The translations under genes and the position numbers were made by a program. From the NCBI GenBank assembly GCA_023474345.1, contig JAMCXS010000025.1, positions 1-36,765 on the forward strand: DNA of 36,765 bases, given 5' to 3'. This document shows, piece after piece, positions 8,403-16,529 of this stretch; the stretch's first letter is position 1, and every line of letters begins with the position of its first letter. The stretch is from Acidobacteriota bacterium. Its GTDB lineage: Bacteria > Acidobacteriota > Terriglobia > UBA7540. The notes below the pieces were generated by a model. It did not search any database. It was not told the DNA's origin and was given only the letters and a program-made list of their open reading frames with translations.

Positions 8403-8434
8403 GCGCGTCGTTTTTCTGTCGAAAAACGACGCGC
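8403..8434. repeat. Perfect 14-bp inverted repeat (candidate oriT or operator)
   Basis: GCGCGTCGTTTTTC, a 4-base loop (TGTC), then the exact reverse complement. The T-run lies inside the stem and no T-run follows on either side, so it is not a standard intrinsic terminator. It stands in the ~400-bp gene-poor gap (8278-8684) directly after a transfer operon ending in a Replic_Relax-like gene. An origin of transfer or a regulator site is plausible, by context only. Confidence 0.6.
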
Positions 8435-8464
8435 TCAGATCAGCTTATGGCACCGTCGTGAGCG

Positions 8465-8563
8465 ATGCGCGAAAGGCTAGCGTGGGGACCAGATGAACGT
8501 TGCCATTGTGAGAAATGCAGTAAGCCGTTCCGGCAGGAGCTTCGGTTGAAGGCCAGTAGTTAA
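8465..8563 (+). CDS. Possible 32-aa peptide with CxCxxC zinc-knuckle pattern
   Basis: ATG 8465 to TAA 8563 encodes 32 residues including 'RCHCEKCSKPF' in a basic context. The Cys-His-Cys-x2-Cys grouping resembles a zinc-ribbon half. There is no convincing ribosome-binding site, so this may equally be a remnant of a zinc-ribbon protein. The rest of the 8278-8684 gap shows no other coding signal. Confidence 0.25.
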   Translation: MRERLAWGPDERCHCEKCSKPFRQELRLKASS

Positions 8564-8684
8564 TGACTTATCATCGGACGTTCCGGAGGGGAGAGCCATT
8601 GGCCCGGCTAATCGGATACTATTCACGGTGAGAAACCGGATCCCAAGTGCCCCGCTGTTCTCGCTCATGTGAAGGCTCAATTAC

Positions 8685-10637
8685 TTAATACATTTCGAAA
8701 GTACCAGAGGCAACTTTAGCTCCTCGAACATAAAGATTGACATGATACCGTCCGCGCTCGAACGCACAGGGAGGATTCCGGCATCCCCACCCGGAACTTT
8801 CCCACATACTAGCCCAGCCTGCCGACACTGAGGCCCATGCCGTTTGGCGCCAAAACACGTTCCCTCTCGGGCCTATCCACTCCGTCTGAATTGGGAATTT
8901 GTAGTTCCGATTGACTCTCGGAAAGGTCAAGTCCAATTCCCAGTTTATGTACTTACTGGTCTGGCGGGGAAAACTGGCGGCGTAAAAGCGATGCCCAATC
9001 GGCGCAGCATCATAGCCTGATCCAAAGAACCGAACGCGGTTCACTCTTGCGTGGGGGATTGGAAAGAGGGAAGCTTCCGCAGACCGCGAGCCAAAGGATG
9101 ACGGGCTGACGCGGGCGAGTGGCTTCACCTGCTGTCCGCTCATGATCGCGAACCATTCCACAATATAGAAAATGATGACCGCTACGTAAATCGGAAGCAG
9201 GATTGCGATGATGGGAAGGGTGTGCCGTGGTTTGGCTTCAGACAGTCCAACGGATTCAAGGTTTGCGTTTAGTGAGGCGTAGTTCGACGCCATCCGTGCA
9301 GTCGTGTTTCGAGAGATCCTCGTTCGCTTTTCAAAGCTTCCGACAAGACTACCCACAAGGATCGCGCCGGCGAGTGTCCCAAAAACCCAATATGGCGTAA
9401 CGCTGTTGCTGTCGGGGCGAATGCCTCTTGAGAATAGAAAGAACAGAGAGGTGAACATAAGAGCGAAAAAACTGATCACCCCTACTGTCCCACCGTGAGT
9501 ATTGTACCCTTCTGATTTCGCAGATCGGACCGCCTGTTCGAAAGCCTGGTGCTCTAATCGAGGTTTCCAGGTTACATATTTCCCGGCAACCATCCGGATG
9601 ATTTCCGTCACCTTCTCTAGGGTTATCTCCTTGCCGACAAGTCCCTTTACGCGCGGAATGTCGCGATCAAGGGAATCCCGTGAGTGAAAATCCAACTTTT
9701 CGAGGAATGCTTTGAATTGTTTCTTAGCATCATTACCAACGAGGGAGTAGATCTCAAACATGTAGGATTGATTGAGTAGGCTGTCACAAACCGCGGGGAG
9801 TCGATCTGAAATCCAACGTGCCTTATCGCCTTCACCGTCTTGAAGGAGCCGCTTAACTAAGTGAAGGGCGGCGCTCAACGTAATCTGAGATGAAGGAGCT
9901 GCCAGGGCAAGCCATCCAAATACAGCACATGCCTCCGCCGTCCTATTTGTTTTGACCAAGAGCTGCGCCAGCGCTCCGGCGTCTGAAAAAGCGCTCTCTG
10001 AGCCCTTCCAGAATTCTATGTTCCGTTTTAACGCCAAGGAAAAAGCGTTCTGCAATGAGGAAAAATCCTTCTGGCCTGACACAAGGGTTATGACCCATAC
10101 AAAGCGATTAGGCAAGCTCCGGTTTTCCGGCAGATCTAGAAGTTGAATAAGCTTCCCGCCATACGACATGGCTGCTGCCTTCTGGCCAATAGCCATGGAT
10201 GACGCTGCTGCAATCCAAAATCCTTCGAAATTGCCAGGATCTTGCTCAATAGCTTGAACTGCAAGCTGGAGCGCCTCCTGATACATCCCGGACTCGTAGA
10301 GTGCGCGTGCCCGCTTACTCTTTTCCTCGGATTGAAGCCTCCAAGCGTTCGCGGTGGTCCACCGATGCTCCTCGGCAGCTTCTTGGGCCCGGATTTCCGC
10401 CTCAATTGCCGCCTCTTGGATTGCCTCCGTTTCGTTAGCTATTTCCTCCCGCAGCCGTTCGGCACTTTCGGCTTGCTGAGCAGACGCCCGCTCAGCCGCT
10501 TCAAGCGCCTCCTTGTGCTGTCTTGCCGACTGGCGCGCTGCATCCTCAGCACGGTGCTTTGCCGAGCACAGGGGACACTCCCAACCATCGTATGAGTTCC
10601 CACATGTCCAACACTTTGTTAGAGTCACTGGAATCAC
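8685..10637 (-). CDS. Zinc-ribbon / TPR / membrane protein of unknown function
   Basis: This is a 650-aa protein read from GTG 10637. The domain order is: an N-terminal CxxC...CxxC zinc ribbon (residues 9-24, 'CWTCGNSYDGWECPLC'); an Ala/Glu-rich coiled coil (28-100); TPR-like helices (about 105-300, e.g. 'ALYESGMYQEALQLAVQAIEQDPGN'); two hydrophobic helices (about 395-440); another membrane helix (about 492-512); and a C-terminal beta-rich domain with many Trp and paired Cys ('WGCRNPPCAFERGRYHVNLYV'). The tail ends like an extracytoplasmic beta-sandwich ('GRYHVNLYVRGAKVASGTFEM'). The gene is divergent from its right-hand neighbour and looks more A/T-rich than the flanking operons, which suggests a later arrival. 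The function is unknown; a sensor or adaptor joining cytoplasmic TPRs to an outer domain would fit. Confidence 0.75.
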   Translation of the reverse strand: MIPVTLTKCWTCGNSYDGWECPLCSAKHRAEDAARQSARQHKEALEAAERASAQQAESAERLREEIANETEAIQEAAIEAEIRAQEAAEEHRWTTANAWRLQSEEKSKRARALYESGMYQEALQLAVQAIEQDPGNFEGFWIAAASSMAIGQKAAAMSYGGKLIQLLDLPENRSLPNRFVWVITLVSGQKDFSSLQNAFSLALKRNIEFWKGSESAFSDAGALAQLLVKTNRTAEACAVFGWLALAAPSSQITLSAALHLVKRLLQDGEGDKARWISDRLPAVCDSLLNQSYMFEIYSLVGNDAKKQFKAFLEKLDFHSRDSLDRDIPRVKGLVGKEITLEKVTEIIRMVAGKYVTWKPRLEHQAFEQAVRSAKSEGYNTHGGTVGVISFFALMFTSLFFLFSRGIRPDSNSVTPYWVFGTLAGAILVGSLVGSFEKRTRISRNTTARMASNYASLNANLESVGLSEAKPRHTLPIIAILLPIYVAVIIFYIVEWFAIMSGQQVKPLARVSPSSFGSRSAEASLFPIPHARVNRVRFFGSGYDAAPIGHRFYAASFPRQTSKYINWELDLTFPRVNRNYKFPIQTEWIGPRGNVFWRQTAWASVSAGWASMWESSGWGCRNPPCAFERGRYHVNLYVRGAKVASGTFEMY

Positions 10638-10894
10638 CTATGGGCGATAGAATGCTTGCTGCCTTGAACTTGAATCTTCTCACAACGCGCCGGCCACTAA
10701 CGCGAGCTATTTTACCTCAGTGTTTTGATCCCAGCGATAAATTCACCTCAGGTGCTTTTGGCCCAGGCACCTAGCGTGGGGGCATGCGCTATTGGGTCGA
10801 TAGGAAACTCTCATCTAAGGGCGTATCTGGATGCGACGGATCGCGAACCGGACATGCCGCCGGAGTAAATCCATATTCCAACCAGGAGGTTCAC

Positions 10895-12139
10895 ATGATC
10901 ATTGGCGTTACGCACGACGAAGACGGCCGCGTTGTCCAGCGGCTGTCCGTATCCACCAAGGTCTCGATCGGCCTGCCGCCGAACGGTGACCGCAACCATC
11001 CCACCAAGCTCGACCACTTCGTCTTCCTGCGCAAGAAGAAGACCCCGCGCGGCGTCGAGTGGGAACCCGACCCCGAACTGACCGAGCACTACGGGGCCGA
11101 GTGCCGCGAGCTTCACATCATGCTGATTGACGACGACATCGAAAACGTATTCCCCAGTTCTTACGCCTGGTGGACGGCCACCGAGCGGAAGTGTTGGGGG
11201 GACGGAACCTCAGCCACCCGGCGAACGGCTGAGAAGGCGGGCGGAGAGCCTTGGACCCCTTGCGGCAGCGGTTGTCCCGAGCTTGCATCTGGCCTCTGCA
11301 AGCCGAGCGGCGATCTGCGGTTTGTTCTGGCGGACTTCCCCCGCCTGGGGAGTGTGTGCCGCATTCACACAAGCTCCTACCGCTCGATTCGCCAGATTCA
11401 CTCCGCCTTGCAGGAGATCCAAACCTTCACGGGCGGTCGCCTGGCCGGGATCACTGGCAAGCTGGTCGTTCGGCCCGAAGAGATCGCCTACTTCGACCGA
11501 AAGGAGAAGAGGAAGAAGACCACTTCGGTTTGGGTGCTGAGCCTTGAAGTCGAAGGCGACGACATGCGAAAGCTCATCGCCAACCTGACCGAAAACGCTC
11601 GGCTCTTTGCCGAGACCCGGAAGCTGCTTGGACCGGCCGGCAAGGTCCTCGAAGTTGTCGAAGAGGAACAGGAGCAGGCGCCAGAAATCAACGGCGAGTT
11701 CTATCCCCCGACGAATGAGTCATCAACTGGCAATGGGAATGGAAATGGATCCGCCAGAGCCGCCGCTACTGACCATGTTGCTGGCAATGGGAGCCGGGGC
11801 TCCCCGGGAGCAGACGCGGCAGATGGGCCGACCAACGGCAAGTCTGAGGCCAACGGAACTGAGAAACCAGCAACCGGCCAGCCGCCGTCGCCTGTGACGT
11901 CGAAAAATGGCAATGGCTCATCGGCTGGCAACGGCCTGAATCAGTTGCGGAACGAATTCCTGATGACCGCTCGCCGCATTGCCACGACCACCAAACGTCC
12001 CATCGGCGACGTGATCGAGCAAGCCACCGGCGGCGCGCTCAAATACGGCGACATCGGTCGGCTAACCGAATCCGATGTGCCAAAACTTCGGACGGCGCTT
12101 GAGCAACTGGGGGCTGCCGCCAGCCCGGTCGCTCAATAG
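10895..12139 (+). CDS. gp3-like recombination directionality factor-type protein
   Basis: This is a 414-aa protein from ATG 10895 behind CCAGGAGG. Residues 1-230 resemble the gp3-like/RDF-like family: a 'KLDHFVFLRKK' strand; a segment 'GAECRELHIMLIDDDIENVFPSSYAWW'-like in outline; a Cys-rich centre ('CWGDGTSATRR', 'CGSGCPELASGLC') that may bind zinc; and a 'GSVCRIHTSSYRSIRQI' strand. In phages such proteins turn a large serine integrase from integration to excision; in other elements the fold may simply handle DNA. Residues about 280-370 are a low-complexity Asn/Gly/Ala/Ser/Pro linker, followed by a helical tail (375-414). No serine integrase is present in this window, so the recombination role is inferred from family resemblance only. 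Confidence 0.75.
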   Translation: MIIGVTHDEDGRVVQRLSVSTKVSIGLPPNGDRNHPTKLDHFVFLRKKKTPRGVEWEPDPELTEHYGAECRELHIMLIDDDIENVFPSSYAWWTATERKCWGDGTSATRRTAEKAGGEPWTPCGSGCPELASGLCKPSGDLRFVLADFPRLGSVCRIHTSSYRSIRQIHSALQEIQTFTGGRLAGITGKLVVRPEEIAYFDRKEKRKKTTSVWVLSLEVEGDDMRKLIANLTENARLFAETRKLLGPAGKVLEVVEEEQEQAPEINGEFYPPTNESSTGNGNGNGSARAAATDHVAGNGSRGSPGADAADGPTNGKSEANGTEKPATGQPPSPVTSKNGNGSSAGNGLNQLRNEFLMTARRIATTTKRPIGDVIEQATGGALKYGDIGRLTESDVPKLRTALEQLGAAASPVAQ

Positions 12140-12209
12140 CGAGCAAGTTTCCTTCTCCAAGGATTCTCTCAACCCGCCCGTTAATCCCGCCTCGAATCCC
12201 GCCAGCAAC

Positions 12210-12269
12210 GCTGGAGCGTTGGTTTGGTGTATGCGCTTCGCCGTGGCTCGCCGTTGCCAACGCTCCAGC
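12210..12269. repeat. 13-bp perfect inverted repeat with 34-bp spacer
   Basis: GCTGGAGCGTTGG (12210-12222) is repeated as its exact reverse complement at 12257-12269. It lies between the convergent RDF-like and cupin genes. It could form a long hairpin that terminates one or both transcripts, though no T-run follows. It could also be a recombination or regulator site. Confidence 0.5.
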
Positions 12270-12330
12270 CCCGCTTATATCATTCAGGGCTGATCCGAAA
12301 ACGTGGGCTAGAAGTTCGTACCGCTGCCCA

Positions 12331-12735
12331 TTACGGCACTTTTGCGGGTGCAACCACGTACACGTACACCAAAGGTTGGTCGCCCGTATTCGCAACGTTA
12401 TGCCGAGTCGCCGGCGGGATATAGACAAACGCCGGCGCCGTGAAGCTAAGGGACGGTTTTCCGGCAACCAGCGCTTTCCCCTGGCCCTGCAAAACCACCA
12501 AAGACTCTTCGTGCTTCCCCGTTGTATGCCAGCCGACCGACTCCCCGGGTTTCAGACGAACGAATCCGCTCCGCATGCCCACCGTCTGCGGAACACCCCG
12601 TAATAGCGGGAGAACTCGGACTGTGGACTTTAGCTTCAGGGTCAGGGGCTGGGGCGCCTGGGAAAACAAAGGGACCACGGCAAAGATGAGCGCAACCGTG
12701 ACAGTTCCAAAGACAGTTGATGTGATCCGCTTCAT
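12331..12735 (-). CDS. Secreted cupin-domain protein
   Basis: This is a 134-aa protein from the ATG at 12735, behind AAGGAG. Residues 1-27 form a signal peptide ending 'PLFSQA'. The rest is a single cupin: 'PGESVGWHTTGKHEESLVVLQGQGKALV' gives the metal-binding His/His/Glu of motif 1 (pattern G-x5-H-x4-H-x3-E), and 'YIPPATRHNVANTG' gives the His of motif 2. So it is probably a metal-binding periplasmic cupin of unknown substrate. It lies downstream of a TonB receptor remnant and close to an intact TonB receptor and nikR, so a role in metal handling is reasonable but not shown. Confidence 0.75.
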   Translation of the reverse strand: MKRITSTVFGTVTVALIFAVVPLFSQAPQPLTLKLKSTVRVLPLLRGVPQTVGMRSGFVRLKPGESVGWHTTGKHEESLVVLQGQGKALVAGKPSLSFTAPAFVYIPPATRHNVANTGDQPLVYVYVVAPAKVP

Positions 12736-12788
12736 AACCGCTCCTTGATCGTTGGTTTCTCGGGCCTCGCGCCGCCCGAAGGGTGGCG

Positions 12789-12897
12789 CTACCAAAACTT
12801 CAGGTCGAATCCTTCCGCGGCGTTCGCTCCCGGCATAGTGTAACCCGCCAGCACTTCGTACCGCCGGTTGAAATAAGTTGTCTACAATCGCAAACAC
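12789..12897 (-). pseudogene. C-terminal remnant of a second TonB-dependent receptor, with a frameshift
   Basis: Read on the minus strand, 'VFAIVDN' continues after a one-base shift (an extra T in the TTATTTC run) as 'FNRRYEVLAGYTMPGANAAE' and then 'GFDLKFW' with a stop. The intact receptor next door ends 'LFATVDNILNQHYQVFTGYPMPGVNAAAGFTLHFR'-like (residues about 655-685), so this is clearly the last ~35 residues of a paralogue. Upstream there are stops within a few codons, so nothing else of the gene remains. It marks an old tandem receptor pair or replacement of one receptor by another. Confidence 0.75.
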
Positions 12898-13051
12898 GGA
12901 TTAAGACTATTGAATGAATTCTCATTTAGAATGCTCGAAAAACGGTGCCTTCACCTCAGAACTCACCGGCCGTAAAACCACCGGAGAGAAGAACCCGGCT
13001 CTGAAATGTCTGCCTGTTCGACGATCCCGCCGGGGAAAGCACCTGTGCAGA

Positions 13052-15109
13052 TCATCGGAAGTGAAGAGTAAACCCGGCTGCAGCATTAACACCCGGCATA
13101 GGATAACCTGTAAACACTTGGTAGTGTTGGTTCAGGATGTTGTCCACCGTAGCGAAAAGGTCAAAATCTCTCCGCACAGGGATGCTGATCTTCGCGCTGG
13201 CATAGGTATAGCCGCCGAGTTGTGCTGGGCTTGGACTTGGGGAGCCCGTGTCGCGCCGCCCGATCACCTGGGCCGCCAAATGAAGGAAGGCCCTCTTCAA
13301 ATTCGTATCGATGGAAAGAATGACCTTGTCTTGAGGGATGAGAGGAGCAAGATTCGTTGACACCAGGTACGCGTACCCCCCGCTTATGCTGACGCGCCGA
13401 TTCAGGGCCCACCGAAAGTCCTCCTCAACGCCTTTGTTGATTGCCTTCCCGCCGTTGAGCAGTTGGAGATTTGGGTATTGGCCAAGCGTTATGATTTGGT
13501 TTTTGAAGTCATCGTAGAAGAAGGTTGTCCAGACGCTTGTGGTCGTCGTCAACCGGGTCTTAATGGCGGCTTGATAGTCCCATAGGCGCTCAGGCTGAAG
13601 GTTCGGGTTGGGAGCTGGAAATAGATAGAGTTCACGAATCGTTGGATTGCGAAAGCCCTCACTGATGGAGGTCGAAAAGGAAACGCGGTCAGAAGCCTGC
13701 CACAGAGCGCCAAACTCAGGTACGGTGATGTCCCCAAAAACTGAATCGGTTTGGTAACGGAGTCCTCCACTGAACACCAATTGGGTCGTGGGGCTCCAAT
13801 GGGCACGCATGAAGCCCGCGGCATCCGTTATTTCATAACCCCCTCCGTAATCGGTCGGATTCTCCCCCAATTGCCTGGCCAGCCCCCCATAATCCAGAAC
13901 ATCTGTACCGAAATCGACGGCCACATTCTGCGACAGAGAAAGGGTCTGAAAGATGCGGCCGCCCGTCATGCGATCAGTTGAACGGAAACCATCCGAGATA
14001 AAGTTGCGCCCCCATGTCGAGTAGAACCGTGTGTAGCCCGCCAGCGGGCCGCTACTGTTCGCGAGATCGAGTGTGAACCCTCCTCGTCCAACGCTCGCGT
14101 AAGGTCCGGGCTCCTCTGGCGACGCATACACGGATCCAGGATCCTCCACCAGGAAGTAGCCGTAGCTGCCGTCTAGCGAGAGTTTCCAAACGGGCGAAAG
14201 TTGGTAGCCAATGCCCACCGAACCATCCTGTGACCGAAAATGTGACTCCGGCCGATCCCCATCGGTATGGCTGATGCCCGCAGAAAGGGTATAGACCCAT
14301 TTCCCCTCGCGCAGACCAGCCCACAGGCGATGCTGACCCGTTAGATATGAACCTAACGACGATGTTAGTTCGAACTCTGGCCGCTCGCCGGGCTCTCGCG
14401 GTTGAATGTCGATGACACCGCCCAAAGCGTTGGAGCCGTACAGCACGGATGACGGACCCTCCGTCACAGTTATGCGCCCAGCATCGGAAAGGCTGTAGAA
14501 GTCCGGGAGCGTATGCCCCATTTCTCCCTGAAAATCCGGGCGTCCATCGGTCACAACCAAAACATCTGTATTTGGAGAGCCGCCTATCCCCCGGATGCTA
14601 ACTTCTCCCGTCCCATCGGTGGAAATGCCATATCCCATGACCCCACGTCGCGTGACATACACGGCCGGCGAAAGCTCGTCGATGGCATCAAACACCGTCC
14701 TGGCTGTGGTGCGGCTAATCTGGGCGGCGCTTCCTGACACAACATTGGGTTCCCCTTCGTCAGTGACGACCACGTTAATCTTGGTCTGTACAGAGGCTGG
14801 TGCAAGCTTGAACTGCAAGCCTTTGGCGCAGTCCCGAAGAACGGACGATTGTGTTTCAAAATCCCGAGCGCGAACGCGAACAATGGCTCCCACGCGGCAG
14901 GGAACTTGCGCCTGACCAACTGCGTCCGTGACGGCAGAGGCAAGCAGGGTACCTGTGGTCGAACGCAACTCAACTATGGCGCGTTGGATCACCGCTCCCG
15001 TGATGTCATCGACCTGCATGAGGCATTGTGGATTCGTCGCATGGGCAAACAGGATGCAGTTACTCCATAGGAACAATAGTGTGCAAAGCGTTCTGGAACG
15101 ACTTCGCAT
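13052..15109 (-). CDS. TonB-dependent outer-membrane receptor (probably metal uptake)
   Basis: This is a 685-aa protein. ATG 15109 has GGAGG six bases upstream; ATG 15121 is an in-frame alternative without a clear site. The signal peptide is residues 1-25. A carboxypeptidase-regulatory-like beta domain (about 28-105) precedes a TonB-box-like stretch and a plug domain (about 120-235) with the family markers 'VSIRGIGGSPNTDVLVVTDG' and 'ITVTEGPSSVLYGSNALGGVI'. A 22-strand-type barrel fills the rest, ending in the Phe of 'TLHFR'. Such receptors import metal chelates, cobalamin or similar across the outer membrane using TonB energy. The same-strand nikR just upstream suggests a nickel (or nickel/cobalt) complex as substrate. 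The plug resembles BtuB/heavy-metal receptors, so cobalamin cannot be excluded. The 15110-15361 gap is A/T-rich near 15190-15240 and is the likely promoter. Confidence 0.9.
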   Translation of the reverse strand: MRSRSRTLCTLLFLWSNCILFAHATNPQCLMQVDDITGAVIQRAIVELRSTTGTLLASAVTDAVGQAQVPCRVGAIVRVRARDFETQSSVLRDCAKGLQFKLAPASVQTKINVVVTDEGEPNVVSGSAAQISRTTARTVFDAIDELSPAVYVTRRGVMGYGISTDGTGEVSIRGIGGSPNTDVLVVTDGRPDFQGEMGHTLPDFYSLSDAGRITVTEGPSSVLYGSNALGGVIDIQPREPGERPEFELTSSLGSYLTGQHRLWAGLREGKWVYTLSAGISHTDGDRPESHFRSQDGSVGIGYQLSPVWKLSLDGSYGYFLVEDPGSVYASPEEPGPYASVGRGGFTLDLANSSGPLAGYTRFYSTWGRNFISDGFRSTDRMTGGRIFQTLSLSQNVAVDFGTDVLDYGGLARQLGENPTDYGGGYEITDAAGFMRAHWSPTTQLVFSGGLRYQTDSVFGDITVPEFGALWQASDRVSFSTSISEGFRNPTIRELYLFPAPNPNLQPERLWDYQAAIKTRLTTTTSVWTTFFYDDFKNQIITLGQYPNLQLLNGGKAINKGVEEDFRWALNRRVSISGGYAYLVSTNLAPLIPQDKVILSIDTNLKRAFLHLAAQVIGRRDTGSPSPSPAQLGGYTYASAKISIPVRRDFDLFATVDNILNQHYQVFTGYPMPGVNAAAGFTLHFR

Positions 15110-15361
15110 CAGAGCCTCCATAAGAGATCCAAGAATTAAACGGCTTGGGCTCTCGACGACTGGGCAACGGTCGGCGTTGACGCACGCGAATAGGATAACA
15201 CGAATCTAATAATCGTAATACTTTAGGATGCACATTTTACTGATTGCGCCGTGGAAATGCAAGGGAGCCCGAGTCCCGGCGGCAAACCGGCGGGCTGGCG
15301 GCGCAAACTCCCACACGGAAGGAAGGGAACAGCATTTAAACGAGGCAATCGCTGGCTGGAG

Positions 15362-15778
15362 TTATGTGAGGCCCCTGCCTTGGGTGGTTAGAACGAGCTT
15401 GCCGTGCTTGACGCCGCGGAAGCTCAGGATCTGACCGGCAAGGTGTTTCATCTCCGAGCTCGGCCCCTTCATGATGACAACCTCCAGGCAGTTTCTGTGG
15501 TCCAGGTGGACGTGTGTAGTGGCGAGTACCTTTCCTCGTGCGTGATGCTGGACCTGGATCAGCCGCTCAGAGAGATTGGGGCGATGGTGATCGTAGACCA
15601 TCGTGAGCGTACCCACGACCGTTCGGTTTTCCTCGACATCTTCGGCCACAGCATAGTCGCGCACCAGGTCGCGGATCGCCTCGGAGCGATTCTTATAGCC
15701 TTTCTTCCGGATGACCCGGTCAAATCTTTCCAGCAGTTGCCGCTCCAGCGAAATGCCGGTTCTCACCAAGTCTGCCAT
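15362..15778 (-). CDS. nikR: NikR-type nickel-responsive transcriptional regulator
   Basis: This is a 138-aa protein, a normal NikR length. ATG 15778 is preceded by AGGAGG. Residues 1-50 form a ribbon-helix-helix DNA-binding domain ('VRTGISLERQLLERFDRVIR', 'NRSEAIRDLVRDY'). The ACT-like C-terminal domain holds the nickel site: His in 'VQHHARGKV', then 'THVHLDHRNCLE' with the paired His and Cys ligands. NikR binds a split palindrome when loaded with Ni(II) and represses nickel uptake genes. It is transcribed toward the TonB receptor, which is its probable target. I could not pick out a convincing operator in the 15122-15361 gap. Confidence 0.9.
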   Translation of the reverse strand: MADLVRTGISLERQLLERFDRVIRKKGYKNRSEAIRDLVRDYAVAEDVEENRTVVGTLTMVYDHHRPNLSERLIQVQHHARGKVLATTHVHLDHRNCLEVVIMKGPSSEMKHLAGQILSFRGVKHGKLVLTTQGRGLT

Positions 15779-15986
15779 CGGTCTGCCTCCTGCCAGCCCG
15801 AATTCCTGAGGTGTGCCTCCAGGAGATCGGGGTAGCACAAATTCACAATCCATCTTACAAACGGCCGCGGGTGAACTCAAATCCAAAGCTCCTGCACGCT
15901 CCCGGAGGCGGCGACCGGAAGGGGTAAACCCTCAAATGAACACGCTTGCGTTGCAAACGCACAACCACAAATGGAGGAGAGCCAAA

Positions 15987-16376
15987 ATGTTCGGTCAAAT
16001 TCAAGTCACTCGGATATTTCAATTAAGTAAGCACGAAACCGTGGACGAAGCCACTGCCAAGCTGCTGCAGTTTGCCGAGTTCCCAAAGATCCATCGCTGG
16101 ATTCAGTTCCCAACGTCCGTAGTGGTCCTTCTTGCCCATCCCGACGCACTCGATTGCGGAGCCATCTACGTTTATGACCGCAAGCGGTGCGTCTGGCTTT
16201 GGGTGGACTTCAACGACCGGAATTACGGCGGGTACAGCCCCGCGGAATTCGATGTCCTGATCAACCAATGCCATTTTCTCAGACTGGTCGCGTCGCCCAG
16301 TCTGCTTTCCCCGGTCAACCCGTGGTTCCTCACCCCCGGCCAGCAGCCCCAAAACCCGCCAAGCCTGCCCGTATAA
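15987..16376 (+). CDS. Unknown 129-aa protein at the head of the primase region
   Basis: ATG 15987 follows GGAGGAG. The protein is compact and mixed alpha/beta, with a Trp-rich strand region ('IYVYDRKRCVWLWVDFNDRNYGGYSP') and a Pro-rich tail. No motif or family is recognised. It starts a plus-strand block that continues with the primase after ~150 bp and may belong to the same transcription unit. A small C/G stem (CCCC/GGGG at 16394-16405) lies between them and could cause partial termination. Confidence 0.6.
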   Translation: MFGQIQVTRIFQLSKHETVDEATAKLLQFAEFPKIHRWIQFPTSVVVLLAHPDALDCGAIYVYDRKRCVWLWVDFNDRNYGGYSPAEFDVLINQCHFLRLVASPSLLSPVNPWFLTPGQQPQNPPSLPV

Positions 16377-16529
16377 ATCATCCCCCTTTTGAGCCCCTTC
16401 CGGGGACCCTTTGTAACCAATTGAAAACACGTCACTACCAGACGGTTTGGCAGCCGTTTGACAGAAAATATTTTCCGATTTACTACTGCCAGCATGGACC
16501 ACTGGCGGCCACCCGACGTGAGGGAGGAA

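Noticed and set aside
10744-10754. Short palindrome CACCTCAGGTG in the divergent promoter gap
   Set aside because: An 11-base palindrome is expected by chance in a window this size. No second copy was found nearby.
12912-12925. Possible Fur-type palindrome (AATGA....TCATT)
   Set aside because: Only five bases pair on each side, and it lies downstream of the receptor rather than in front of it. Too short to support a regulator site.
15404-15835. 143-codon plus-strand frame opposite nikR
   Set aside because: nikR is a clear full-length gene with all metal ligands; the opposite frame is a shadow.
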